Positions 20,966-29,200 of a stretch of 64,000 nucleotides of DNA are shown here, in pieces. Under the pieces are notes generated by a model. The model was not told where the DNA came from, made no database searches, and saw only the letters and a list, made by a program, of their open reading frames with translations. Both the position numbers and the translations under genes were made by a program. Numbering within the stretch: position 1 is the stretch's first letter; each line of letters begins with the position of its first letter. Source of the stretch: Burkholderiales bacterium GJ-E10 (GTDB lineage: Bacteria; Pseudomonadota; Gammaproteobacteria; Burkholderiales; Burkholderiaceae_F); the NCBI GenBank assembly GCA_000828975.1, contig AP014683.1, positions 2,623,700 to 2,687,699 on the forward strand, given 5' to 3'.

Positions 20966-21320
20966 GACGTTCAGATGGAGTGGACCGGTCCGTGAACCGG
21001 GAGCGCGGCGCCGAAACCGGCAACCGGTGCGCAAGGGCTTGCGGACGACGCCGCGAACCGCCGCGGCCGAGTGCGGATTGTACGACCCCCCTTCCCGGCG
21101 GGGGCCGTTTTCCCGGAATGGAGCGAGCAGCAATCGTAATTCCGATATTCCGGTTTCTTTGAAGGCCCTATCATTGGAGCTTGGGTGCCGGAGGCGCGCG
21201 GGCATGCAATCCGCGGGCTCCTCCGTGCCCGAAATCGCTCCGAAATCGCTCCGAAATCGCGGCGAACCCGTGCGGACCCCATGCCGCCGCGTTCCCGCAA
21301 CCCAGAAAGGGATTGAATCC
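20966..21320. other. divergent promoter region fnr-like / glmS
   Basis: About 355 bp between the divergent ferredoxin reductase and glmS genes. It must contain both promoters; the stretch at 21130-21165 is the most AT-rich part. It also holds the 11-bp tandem repeat at 21229-21261. No gene and no glmS ribozyme-like structure was recognised. Confidence 0.4.
21229..21261 (+). repeat. three tandem 11-bp repeats upstream of glmS
   Basis: The unit CCGAAATCGCT is present at 21229-21239 and 21240-21250, and as CCGAAATCGCG at 21251-21261, directly head to tail. The last copy ends 59 bp before the glmS start codon, so it would lie in the promoter or 5' leader. One helical turn is close to 11 bp, which would put the copies on one face of the DNA if they are protein sites. 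Confidence 0.7.
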
Positions 21321-23177
21321 ATGTGCGGCATCGTTGGCGCCGTCGCGCAGCGCGACATCGTGCGCTTGTTGGTGGAAGGCCTACGCCGGCTCGAGTACCG
21401 GGGCTACGACTCCTGCGGCCTGGCCGTGCAGACCCGCGCGGGGATCGAGCGCGTCCGCAGCGTCGCGCGGGTCGCCGAGCTCGACGCCCAGACCGCCGCA
21501 CGGACCGCACAGACCGGCATCGCCCACACCCGCTGGGCCACCCACGGCGCACCCACCACGGACAACGCCCACCCGCACGTCTCCTACGGCCCCCGGACGG
21601 GCACCGCAAGCGGGCGCCCGGAACTGCCGATGTCCCGTGTGGCGCTGGTCCATAACGGCATCATCGAGAACTACGAGGCCTTGCGCAGCGAACTGCGGGC
21701 CGCGGGGTACGAGTTCGCCAGCGAAACCGACACCGAGGTCGTTGCCCACCTCATCGATTCCCTCTATGCCGGCGACCTGCTCGACGCCGTGCGCAAGGCG
21801 GTGACGCGGCTGCACGGCGCCTACGCGATCGCCGTGCTGCATGCGCAGGAGCCCGGCCGGATCGTCGGCGCCCGCGCCGGCAGCCCCCTCGTCCTGGGAC
21901 TCGGGCAGAACGAACACTTCCTGGCCTCCGACGCCCTGGCCCTGGCCGGGGCCACCGACCGCTTCGTCTATCTGCAGGACGGCGACCTCGTCGATCTGCG
22001 CGCCGACCGCGCCGTCGTCTTCGATGCGGACGGAAACCCGGCGCACCGGATCGAACACAAGCTGGGCGCGGTCGCAAGCGCAGTCGAGCTCGGGCCCTAC
22101 CGGCACTACATGCAGAAGGAGATCTTCGAGCAGCCCCAGGCGATCGCCGACACGCTCAACGAGATCCACGCCATCCTGCCGGCGCGATTCGGCGAGATCG
22201 CCGAATCGATCATGCCGCGCGTCGATCGCATCCTGATCCTCGCCTGCGGAACGAGCTACTACGCCGGCTGCGTGGCGCGGTACTGGATCGAGGCGATCGC
22301 CGGCATCCCGACGACGGTGGAGATCGCCAGCGAGTACCGCTACCGCCGATCCGTACCGGACCCCGATGCGCTGGTCGTGGTCATCTCGCAATCGGGCGAG
22401 ACCGCCGACACCCTGGCCGCCCTGCGGCATGCCCAGTCGCTGGGCATGAAGCACACGCTCGCGGTATGCAACGTGGCGACGAGCGCGATGGTGCGCGAAA
22501 CCGAGATGGTCTTTCCCACGCGCGCCGGCACCGAGATCGGCGTCGCGTCCACCAAGGCGTTCACGACCCAGCTGGTGGGCTTGTACCTGCTCGCCAACGC
22601 GCTGGCCCAGGCGAAGGGCCGCCTGTCGCCGGACGCCGAGATGGATGCCGTCCGCAATCTGCGCCACCTGCCCGCGGCGGTGCAGAGCGTGCTCGCCCTC
22701 GAGCCCCAGGTCATCGCCTGGGCCGAACGCTTCGCGCGCAAGGAAAACGCCCTCTTCCTCGGGCGCGGGCTGCACTACCCGATCGCCCTCGAAGGCGCGC
22801 TCAAGCTCAAGGAAATCAGCTACATCCACGCCGAAGCCTATCCGGCGGGAGAACTCAAGCACGGCCCGCTCGCCCTCGTCACCGAGGCGATGCCGGTGGT
22901 GACAGTCGCCCCCAACGACGCGCTGCTCGAAAAGCTCAAGAGCAACATGATGGAAGTGCGGGCGCGGGGCGGCGAACTCTACGTCTTCGCCGACGCCGAC
23001 ACGCGCATCCAGCCCGCCGCCGGCATGCACGTCATCCGCATGCCGGAGCACTACGGCGATCTGTCGCCGATCCTGCACGTCGTACCGTTGCAATTGCTGG
23101 CGTACCACACCGCCGTAGCGCGAGGAAGCGACGTGGACAAGCCGCGGAACCTGGCGAAGTCGGTGACGGTGGAGTGA
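21321..23177 (+). CDS. glmS: glutamine--fructose-6-phosphate aminotransferase
   Basis: At 618 aa this is full-length GlmS. The N-terminal glutaminase domain starts with the catalytic Cys (MCGIVGA, mature Cys1) and has the conserved RWATHG motif. Two SIS sugar-isomerase domains follow, with CGTSYYAG and SQSGETADT phosphate-binding loops, and the C-terminus ends [13 protein letters not shown] as in the family. It makes glucosamine-6-phosphate, the first step toward UDP-GlcNAc for peptidoglycan and LPS. UDP-GlcNAc is also the substrate of the NeuC-type epimerase at 56797. Start ATG 21321 follows GAAAGGGA. Confidence 0.97.
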   Translation: MCGIVGAVAQRDIVRLLVEGLRRLEYRGYDSCGLAVQTRAGIERVRSVARVAELDAQTAARTAQTGIAHTRWATHGAPTTDNAHPHVSYGPRTGTASGRPELPMSRVALVHNGIIENYEALRSELRAAGYEFASETDTEVVAHLIDSLYAGDLLDAVRKAVTRLHGAYAIAVLHAQEPGRIVGARAGSPLVLGLGQNEHFLASDALALAGATDRFVYLQDGDLVDLRADRAVVFDADGNPAHRIEHKLGAVASAVELGPYRHYMQKEIFEQPQAIADTLNEIHAILPARFGEIAESIMPRVDRILILACGTSYYAGCVARYWIEAIAGIPTTVEIASEYRYRRSVPDPDALVVVISQSGETADTLAALRHAQSLGMKHTLAVCNVATSAMVRETEMVFPTRAGTEIGVASTKAFTTQLVGLYLLANALAQAKGRLSPDAEMDAVRNLRHLPAAVQSVLALEPQVIAWAERFARKENALFLGRGLHYPIALEGALKLKEISYIHAEAYPAGELKHGPLALVTEAMPVVTVAPNDALLEKLKSNMMEVRARGGELYVFADADTRIQPAAGMHVIRMPEHYGDLSPILHVVPLQLLAYHTAVARGSDVDKPRNLAKSVTVE

Positions 23178-23386
23178 GCGGGCGGCGGAAATGGTCGCGA
23201 ACAATAAAGTTCCGAAAACCGCAGATTCGGAGTTGGAAGAACGGGAGCGATCGAACGGCGGAAACGCTGGAATGCTGCGCCGCGCAAACGCGCGGCCGCT
23301 ATGCCTCAGGACCGGGCGCTAGGATGTCGGCTACGGATAGCCGGCTTTGCCCGGACCCGGCCAGGAGCGGCTGCTCGAGGTTACGA

Positions 23387-23420
23387 AACCCCCTCTCCCG
23401 CGCAGGCGCGAGAGGGGGTT
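23387..23420. repeat. hairpin inside the MITE-like element
   Basis: An 11-bp perfect stem AACCCCCTCTC / GAGAGGGGGTT (23387-23397 and 23410-23420) with a GC-rich 12-base loop that can pair further. It shares the CCCTCTC core with the hairpin at 19820-19843. The right arm is immediately followed by the first 36-bp direct repeat copy. Confidence 0.65.
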
Positions 23421-23518
23421 GGCGCGCCCCCCATGTCGGCGGTCTGCTCCGGTCCTGAGCTTGCGCGCGCCAAGTATCGGGAGGTTGGCGCGCCCCCCAT
23501 GTCGGCGGTCTGCTCCGG
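23417..23518 (+). repeat. two 36-bp direct repeats with 30-bp spacer
   Basis: Identical 36-bp copies lie at 23417-23452 and 23483-23518, starting GGTTGGCGCG and ending GTCTGCTCCGG. They lie wholly within the MITE-like element. The repeat and spacer sizes imitate CRISPR, but there are only two copies and no cas gene, so an internal duplication of the element is the better explanation. Confidence 0.8.
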
Positions 23519-23623
23519 GTCGACAGTGGAAGTTTATTGTTCGCAACCAGGAAATTTGAACAGGCCGATGAGCGGAAAATGCTGCTCCACAGGGCGAGGA
23601 AAGAGCCCGGAATTCAGGAGCAT

Positions 23624-23664
23624 GCACGCACAAATTGCTTGCAAAGCAAGCTATTTGTGCGTGC
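23624..23664 (+). promoter_or_regulatory. nested palindrome upstream of brnT, probable BrnA operator
   Basis: Outer arms GCACGCACAAAT (23624-23635) and ATTTGTGCGTGC (23653-23664) are perfect 12-bp inverted repeats. They enclose a second inverted repeat, GCTTGC (23637-23642) and GCAAGC (23646-23651), around AAA. The palindrome ends 10 bp before the brnT start codon. BrnA antitoxins autorepress their operons through ribbon-helix-helix binding to upstream palindromes, so this is the obvious operator. A transcript hairpin is an alternative. Confidence 0.7.
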
Positions 23665-23674
23665 AATTTGATGC

Positions 23675-23920
23675 GTGAAGATCGAATTCGACGAGAAAAA
23701 GAACGCGAGAAACATACGGGAACGGCATCTGCCGTTCGGGCGCGCCGCCGAGTTCGACTTCGATACAGCTATTGTTTGCGAAGATATTCGCAATCCGTAC
23801 CCCGAGGCTCGATACGTGGCGGTTGGGCTCCTCGACGGGCGTTTGCACGTATTGTGCTTCACGCCTGTCCGTAGCGGAATCCGCGTGATCAGCTTCCGCA
23901 GGCCAATGCCAGAGAGGTGA
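23675..23920 (+). CDS. brnT: BrnT-family ribonuclease toxin
   Basis: This 81-aa protein matches BrnT, the RelE-fold ribonuclease toxin of type II BrnT/BrnA modules. The N-terminus MKIEFDEKKNARNIRERHL, the FDF pair, and the central RYVAVGLLDGRLHVLCFT strands followed by an IRVISFRRPMPER C-terminus are all family features. It starts at GTG 23675, just downstream of a 41-bp palindrome, and ends 6 bp before brnA. The module sits next to a mobile-element candidate, as often seen for toxin-antitoxin genes. Confidence 0.88.
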   Translation: MKIEFDEKKNARNIRERHLPFGRAAEFDFDTAIVCEDIRNPYPEARYVAVGLLDGRLHVLCFTPVRSGIRVISFRRPMPER

Positions 23921-23926
23921 GAGATT

Positions 23927-24202
23927 ATGAAAAAACGCGCTCCGCTGACTGACGCCGAAGGTGAGGTCAGGGAATTGACGGCGGAGGACTTCCGCCATTT
24001 CAAGCCGGCTGCGGATGTGTTGCCGCCTGCGGTAGCACGCAAGCTTGGGGTACGCGGCCCGCAAAAGGCCCCGACAAAAGACCGAATCACAATCCGTTTG
24101 TCGCGGGACGTCGTCGACCGTTTTCGTGAAACCGGTGACGGGTGGCAGACCCGCATTGATGCTGCCCTGAAGGATTGGCTCAAGCGCCACAAGCCAGCTT
24201 GA
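23927..24202 (+). CDS. brnA: BrnA-family antitoxin
   Basis: This 91-aa protein has a flexible, charged N-terminal half and a C-terminal ribbon-helix-helix DNA-binding segment (KDRITIRLSRDVVDRFRETGDGWQ, given as residues about 51-74, then an IDAALKDWLKRH helix). This is the BrnA antitoxin layout. It neutralises BrnT and represses the operon. Start ATG 23927 follows AGAGGTGAGAG. It is intact, so the module is probably functional. Confidence 0.88.
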   Translation: MKKRAPLTDAEGEVRELTAEDFRHFKPAADVLPPAVARKLGVRGPQKAPTKDRITIRLSRDVVDRFRETGDGWQTRIDAALKDWLKRHKPA

Positions 24203-24312
24203 ACTGAATGCGCGAGGAGGGCACGGGGCCGGCTGGCGAGGCCCCCAAGTTCTACCTGAGAAAAATTGAACTGTCGGAGACGGGCCTCCGACAAGACGGA
24301 GCTCCCTTCCCG

Positions 24313-25041
24313 CTACGTTCCTGGCGTGCGGTTGGCCGCTTCCGTGAGCGACGTCAGGGAGACGCGCTGTCGGCCATCGCGATCGAAGTTTTCAGGGGCC
24401 AGCCAGCGCTCGATGGCGGCATGCAGCGCGGGCCATTCTCCGTCGATAATGCTGAACCAAGCGGTATCGCGATTGCGGCCCTTGACGACGGCTGCCTGTC
24501 GGAAGATGCCTTCGAAGCGAAAGCCGAGGCGTTGCGCGGCGCGGCGCGATGGCTGGTTGAGCGAATTGCACTTCCACTCCAGTCGGCGGTACCCGAGGGC
24601 GAACGCCTCGCGCATCATCAGGAACAGCGCCTCCGTCGCCATCGCGGTACGCTGCAGCAGCGGCGAGAAATGCAAATGCCCGATCTCGATCGTGCCGGCG
24701 TTGGGCGTGATCCGCAGGTACCCCGCCACACCGAGCGCGCGTTCGGTTGCGTTGTCGACAATGGCGAACAACAGCGGATCGGCGGAGAGATGGACGGACT
24801 GCACCCAGGCCTCGTACGCGCCGGGATCGGCAAACGGACCGTAGGGAAGATATGTCCAGCCGGTCCCTTCGACATCGCCGGCATCGGCGTCGAACAGATC
24901 GCGCGCATGCCGGACCGGGTCCAGCGGTTCCAGGCGGCAAAGACGGCCCCGGCGAACATGCCGCTCGGGTGAGGATGGCGGACGCCAGTTCGGTAGCGGG
25001 GCGCCTAACGGTTCGGGTTTGGGTTCGGGTTTGTTTTGCAT
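24313..25041 (-). CDS. GNAT family N-acetyltransferase (RimJ/RimL-like)
   Basis: This 242-aa protein has a Pro/Glu/Lys-rich N-terminus (PEPKPEP repeat) followed by a RimL-type GNAT domain. The HLHFSPLLQRTAMATEAL segment stands for the acetyl-CoA-binding loop and helix, followed by ALGYRRLEWKCNSLNQPSR and the GFRFEGIFRQ strand typical of N-terminal amino-acid acetyltransferases in this group. The C-terminal 40 residues lie outside the domain. It acetylates an amino group using acetyl-CoA; the substrate is not predictable. Its 5' end overlaps the PaiB remnant (25005-25124) in another frame. Confidence 0.85.
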   Translation of the reverse strand: MQNKPEPKPEPLGAPLPNWRPPSSPERHVRRGRLCRLEPLDPVRHARDLFDADAGDVEGTGWTYLPYGPFADPGAYEAWVQSVHLSADPLLFAIVDNATERALGVAGYLRITPNAGTIEIGHLHFSPLLQRTAMATEALFLMMREAFALGYRRLEWKCNSLNQPSRRAAQRLGFRFEGIFRQAAVVKGRNRDTAWFSIIDGEWPALHAAIERWLAPENFDRDGRQRVSLTSLTEAANRTPGT

Positions 25042-25124
25042 GATCGGTCCCAGTGGGGGTGGGCATGCACCAGCGCATGCAGGACGCGGGCATCGTCGGC
25101 GCGAAATGCCGCGGAAACGTACAT
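25005..25124 (-). pseudogene. N-terminal remnant of PaiB-type FMN-binding regulator
   Basis: A 39-codon frame from ATG 25124 reads MYVSAAFRADDARVLHALV followed by HAHPH. This is very like the start of PaiB/FMN-binding negative transcriptional regulators (MYxPAxFR...LHALIRAHP). After that it loses all similarity and stops at 25005 inside the GNAT gene. The rest of PaiB (about 170 residues) is missing. PaiB often neighbours a GNAT gene (PaiA), so a deletion has probably fused the remnant to this GNAT locus. Confidence 0.6.
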
Positions 25125-25498
25125 GACCGTCTCCGGTTCCAAGAACGAGTTCGCCGCGCAGATCGTCGACCGGGTACAGGAGAATCCGCCCGGGGTTCGG
25201 CTTTTCCGAATTGCGTTCAATGGGTCCATACGAGCATGCCTGAATCTTGCCAGCACCGTGCGTGCGAAGGCCACCACCGCCTGGCATGTTCCGATGGCGT
25301 GCATCGCAAGGTTCACAAGGCAGAACTTTTCGGCCAATCGGAATTCGTCGACCGCACCGCAGAAAACGACTGCACCAATTCACGCAGGTCCGGCATTTCA
25401 GGGAACGGCGGGCCCATGTCGGGGGTGGGCCGTCCCCTGATAGGCCACCCAGGATACCAAGGCGTCCTGCCGGGAGCGCTCGCGGGCTTCCTCCCGCA
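25125..25498. other. intergenic region, no supported gene
   Basis: About 370 bp between the PaiB remnant and the end of the lipoprotein cluster. Frames on both strands are open by chance, but none has family-like features. It should contain the promoter that once served paiB and now serves the GNAT gene, and the 3' end of the lipoprotein transcript. No terminator with a T-run was found. Confidence 0.4.
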
Positions 25499-27205
25499 TC
25501 AAGGCTGCGCAACGGTCACGGAGGAGGGGTAAGACCCCGCCGCAAAGGGGCTGCCCGGGACCTGCGTCAGCGCGCCCGTGGTGGCGTCGATGCCGTAGAC
25601 CGAAACGTCGTTGCTGCCATTGCTCGCCGCGAAAGCCAGCGTGCCTGCCGGATTGACCGCCACGGAGAAGGGAGCCGCCGCCGCGAAGGGGCTGCCCGGG
25701 ACGGCGGTGAGCGCGCCCGTGGTGGCGTCGATGCCGTAGACCGAAACGTCGTTGCTGACCGCGTTGGCCACGAAGGCCAGCGTGCCCGCCGGGTTCACCG
25801 CCACGGAGTAGGGGCTTGACCCCGCCGCGAAAGGGCTGCCCGGGACCTGCGTCAGCGCACCCGTGGTGGCGGCGATGCGGTAGACCGAAACGTTGTTGCT
25901 GTTTGCGTTCGCCACGAAGGCCAACGTACCCGCCGGGCTTACCGTCACGGACGCGGGGCTCGACCCCGCCGCAAAGGGGCTGCCCGGGACCTGCGTCAGC
26001 GCGCCCGTGGTGGCGCCGACGCTGTAGACCGAAACATTGTTGCTGTCATAGTTCGCCACGAAAGCGTATGTCGGATTTGTGGTGCACCCTAGCGTGACAC
26101 TGGTCACATCGGCCGTGGCCGTGCCGCTGCCATTGGTGACGGCGCAAGTCTGATGCACAGGCTGCGTTCCTACCGTCACGGCATATGTCGCCCCACTGGC
26201 CAGTTGTGTGGGAAAGGTGAAGAAGCCGTTGGTGCTTACCGTGACGGTGTCACTGTTGTTGTCCAGCAGGGTCACCGATTTGCCTGCGGTCAGGCCGCTG
26301 ACCACACCGCCCACCGCATACTGCACGTTGCAGGTCACGGTGGTGTTCGTGACATTGCCGGTTCCGACGGTGCCCGAACCGTTGGTCACCGTGCAGGATC
26401 CGCCAGCGGGTTGGGTGGCTACCGTGACGTCGTAGGGATGACCGCTCATGACGGCATCAAAGGAAAAGGTGCCGTTGGCGGCAAATGCCTGAGTCGTTCC
26501 CGATACTGTGTCGTCGAGGACGACCGATGTCCCTGCCGGCAGGCCATCGATCGATCCGCCCAGCGAGAAGTTCGCAGCCGGGTTGTCGACGCACGCGACC
26601 GACACGTTCGTGATATCGGCCCCCTGGACCGTTCCGGCACCGTCGGTCACCGTACAGGTTTGTCCGACCGGCTGACTGGAGACCGTCACATCGTATGCGG
26701 CCTGATCGACAATTCGTCCCGGAAGGGAAAACTTGCCGTTGGCGCTGAGGGGGGTCGGCGCGCCGCCGTCATCCTGCAGCGTCACCGATCCGTTGAGGCC
26801 GGAGACCGTTCCACCAAGGGTGTAGGTCACCGCCGGATTGGCCGCGCAAGCCACCTCAATGTTGGTGACGTTGGTGGCGGCAACCGTTCCCGCGCCGTTG
26901 GTTACCGAACAAGCCTCGCCAGCAGGCTGGGTGGCAACTGCCACCTGGTACGCCGTCCCGGAAGGCAGAGAAACAGGAAACGGAACTCCCCCATTGGCTG
27001 CAAGTACCAACGGGTTCTGTCCGTTGAGTTGCAAAACCAGGCTTGTACCGCTTTGCAGCCCGGTCACGTTGGCGACGATCTTGTAACCGCTGGCGGCCGA
27101 AGCCGTTGCTCCGGCGGAGGATCCTCCGCTCCCGCCGCCGCAGGCGGTGAGCACGGAAATCCCGATCGCGGACAGGAGGTTCCGCACCCTGCTTGCCCGT
27201 ACCAT
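25499..27205 (-). CDS. lipoprotein with four N-domains and four propeller blades
   Basis: This 568-aa lipoprotein has signal peptide and lipobox (ISVLTACGGG, Cys near residue 21), then a Ser/Ala/Gly linker. Four copies of a roughly 85-aa domain follow (consensus GGxVSGLxxGxSVxLxDN, NGxFxF, VTVxTQP, CxVTNGSGT, VxVxC), each with two conserved Cys. After these come four beta-propeller repeats of about 47 aa (AFVANxxSNxVSVYxIDATTGAL, xxVPGSPFAAG, SVAVNPAGTL). The propeller repeats are lactonase/YVTN-like. The blades are nearly identical at DNA level, a sign of recent duplication. Start ATG 27205 follows AAAGGA. Function is unknown; it probably lies in the outer membrane or on the surface. Confidence 0.85.
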   Translation of the reverse strand: MVRASRVRNLLSAIGISVLTACGGGSGGSSAGATASAASGYKIVANVTGLQSGTSLVLQLNGQNPLVLAANGGVPFPVSLPSGTAYQVAVATQPAGEACSVTNGAGTVAATNVTNIEVACAANPAVTYTLGGTVSGLNGSVTLQDDGGAPTPLSANGKFSLPGRIVDQAAYDVTVSSQPVGQTCTVTDGAGTVQGADITNVSVACVDNPAANFSLGGSIDGLPAGTSVVLDDTVSGTTQAFAANGTFSFDAVMSGHPYDVTVATQPAGGSCTVTNGSGTVGTGNVTNTTVTCNVQYAVGGVVSGLTAGKSVTLLDNNSDTVTVSTNGFFTFPTQLASGATYAVTVGTQPVHQTCAVTNGSGTATADVTSVTLGCTTNPTYAFVANYDSNNVSVYSVGATTGALTQVPGSPFAAGSSPASVTVSPAGTLAFVANANSNNVSVYRIAATTGALTQVPGSPFAAGSSPYSVAVNPAGTLAFVANAVSNDVSVYGIDATTGALTAVPGSPFAAAAPFSVAVNPAGTLAFAASNGSNDVSVYGIDATTGALTQVPGSPFAAGSYPSSVTVAQP

Positions 27206-27271
27206 CACCGGGTCCTTTCGTTTTCGATCGATTGCACGCCCCGGACGCGACCCGACTCCGCAAACACGGAT

Positions 27272-29200
27272 TCAATGCACCACGACCGGGGTCGGGTTGG
27301 CGTAATACGCCTTGATTTTTCCGGCAAGCCAGCCGTGATCGTCGGCGTTGCTGAAATTCTTGATCACGTTGGTCGTGTTGCCGCCGCCCCAGAGGATCGC
27401 GAATACCCCGTCGTTCGCCGCGATGGCGAGCTTGCCGTTGCCGGAACTCCAGTCGTAATGGTTGGCCTGTCCACCGTATTCCAGCAGGTACGCCTGGTAG
27501 GTGGCATTGGGCACAAGGCAGTTGTACGCGGTCGGTCCGCAGGGAACAGCGAAGCTCCCGACCGCGATCGGCGCCGCGGCGTTCGCGGGACCGAGCACCA
27601 TGTCACCCAGGTTCGGCGTCAGATCCGGGTCGCCGAAAAAATACACCGGCGCGGTGCTGAACACATAGCCGGTGTCGCCGTTTCCCGCCGGGTAGATTTC
27701 CGGCGCGGCCTCGGCGGTGTTGGGGATATGCGATCCGGGAATCTGCCACAGCATGATCGGAATGTCGTGATTCGACCGACTTACTTGTCCGACCGCGCTG
27801 AGATAGTTGTCCCACGATCGGGCGTTGTACAGCGTCGCTGCCGCGGGTGCCGCGCTGTCATCCATTTCATAGCGGTCAAAGACGAAAAAGTCGGGCCCGG
27901 TGGCAAGGGTGATGTCGATGGCCGATGGCGCATTGGCCTGCAGGAAACGGGCGACCGGATCGGCGTAGATCGCAGCGACCTGCGACGCGCTCAAGGTCTG
28001 GTGCACCCAGAACCCCGATCCGACAGCCCAGATATTGTCCTGCCATCCGACGGTGACGGTACCGTGGGGAGCGAGGGCGCGAACGATCCAGTTGTTCGCC
28101 GCGACCCAGCCTTCGAATCCGGCGGGAAAGTTCGGGACCGGATACCGCGTCGTGTCGTACGCCGGGTTCTGGATGCAGGACACGAACCACTGGCCGACGG
28201 CGCTGTATGCCGACGCCCCGATCCGATTGTCGATCCCGCTGTTCCAGTAGGGATCGTTGCCGCCATCCAGGCTCCACTCCGGGTAGCCCGCCGACAGCAT
28301 CTGCTGCAGGATCTGCACCGGAGTTCCCGAAAACGTCCTTCCGACATAGGGCGCCGTGGAATTGCCGTTCGGATCGGTGATCACCGTGAAGCCGTGCGGC
28401 GTCGTCAACAGGCACAGCGCCTGCGCGACCGCGGTGTTCACGGCGCCCGACGGCAGTGCCGCATTCACCTGCGCAATGAGATTGTTCTGCTCGATGGTTC
28501 CGAGCAGATCGGGATTCATGATCAGGGCCCCATAGTAGTTCGTCTGGTTGTAGCGCACGGGCTCCGATGCCAGCTGCATCGCGTCGGCACCCAGGGATGC
28601 AAAATGCCGCGCCATCACATAGGAAGCGGCGGGATTGCCGGCGGCGAGTCCGGGCGGGCCGTCGGTGAAGTCGTCAAGCGAAAAGCCGCCGCTCATCTGG
28701 GATGTGTACTCGACCATCGCCACTCGGGTCGGGTGCTGATTGATCGCGCTCAACAGGTCGAAGTCGCGCGTCATGCGATAGGCGTTGGTCGGCGGATCGA
28801 TGACCCCGGGGTCGCCGTTGCCGTCGACGCCGGCGTACTTGAACACCACATCCACCGGGCGACCGCCAAAATCGTCGCTGCCTCCGGTGGAGGTCGCGGT
28901 GGGGGGCGTGACATCGGGTCCGCCGATCGCTCCCATGGCGATGTAGGCGGGCCATCCCGGAACCGCGGTTTTCGCGACGGGTCCGCCGGAGGAGCCGGAG
29001 CCGCCACCGGATACGGCCGATCCGGCGGCCGATCCCGACGACGCCGTGCCCCCACCGCCGCAACCGGCGAGCAAGCAAGCCGTCATGCCCAGCGCCGAAG
29101 CGACGCGAACCGGAAAGCCGCGAATCGCCGCCCTCTGCCGATGTCGTTTCGGTGGCGCTGCGCCGCGCCTTCGTCTGGTGCGCCAATGCCCCGCGCGCAT
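27272..29200 (-). CDS. unrecognised 642-aa lipoprotein, possible TIM-barrel hydrolase
   Basis: It has a long basic N-terminus, then ALGMTACLLAGCGGGG (lipobox LAGC, Cys near residue 47), a Gly/Ser linker, and about 560 residues that match no family I can name. Segments such as VDVVFKYAGVDG, TRVAMVEYTSQMSGG, DFFVFDRYEMDD, IPIMLWQIPGSHIP and GKLAIAANDGVFAILWGGG look like strands of a secreted TIM-barrel glycosidase-like enzyme with acidic and aromatic residues, but that is a guess. ATG 29200 overlaps the upstream stop by one base (TGATG), so it is translated with the propeller lipoprotein before it. Confidence 0.75.
   Translation of the reverse strand: MRAGHWRTRRRRGAAPPKRHRQRAAIRGFPVRVASALGMTACLLAGCGGGGTASSGSAAGSAVSGGGSGSSGGPVAKTAVPGWPAYIAMGAIGGPDVTPPTATSTGGSDDFGGRPVDVVFKYAGVDGNGDPGVIDPPTNAYRMTRDFDLLSAINQHPTRVAMVEYTSQMSGGFSLDDFTDGPPGLAAGNPAASYVMARHFASLGADAMQLASEPVRYNQTNYYGALIMNPDLLGTIEQNNLIAQVNAALPSGAVNTAVAQALCLLTTPHGFTVITDPNGNSTAPYVGRTFSGTPVQILQQMLSAGYPEWSLDGGNDPYWNSGIDNRIGASAYSAVGQWFVSCIQNPAYDTTRYPVPNFPAGFEGWVAANNWIVRALAPHGTVTVGWQDNIWAVGSGFWVHQTLSASQVAAIYADPVARFLQANAPSAIDITLATGPDFFVFDRYEMDDSAAPAAATLYNARSWDNYLSAVGQVSRSNHDIPIMLWQIPGSHIPNTAEAAPEIYPAGNGDTGYVFSTAPVYFFGDPDLTPNLGDMVLGPANAAAPIAVGSFAVPCGPTAYNCLVPNATYQAYLLEYGGQANHYDWSSGNGKLAIAANDGVFAILWGGGNTTNVIKNFSNADDHGWLAGKIKAYYANPTPVVVH

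Larger units (their letters stand above)
23192..23549. mobile_element. MITE-like non-autonomous element, 358 bp
   Basis: Imperfect 22-bp terminal inverted repeats lie at 23192-23213 and 23528-23549; 20 of 22 positions match. The termini read TGG...CCA. A 5-bp direct repeat GGAAA flanks both ends (23187-23191 and 23550-23554), as expected for a target-site duplication. The interior carries no transposase and no credible gene, only a hairpin and two 36-bp direct repeats. The element begins 14 bp after the glmS stop. TG...CA ends with a 5-bp duplication suggest mobilisation by an IS3- or IS481-like transposase elsewhere, which is inference. Confidence 0.7.

Noticed and set aside
20966-21320. glmS ribozyme or riboswitch upstream of glmS
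   Set aside because: No ribozyme-like core was recognisable. glmS ribozymes are typical of Firmicutes, not of proteobacteria, and the only notable element is the 11-bp tandem repeat.
23417-23518. Minimal CRISPR array
   Set aside because: Only two repeats, no cas genes in the window, and the repeats lie inside a structure bounded by inverted repeats and a target-site duplication.
25042-25498. Open frames of 110-160 codons on both strands
   Set aside because: Apart from the short PaiB-like start at 25124, no frame has domain features or a supported start. They are chance frames in GC-rich DNA.
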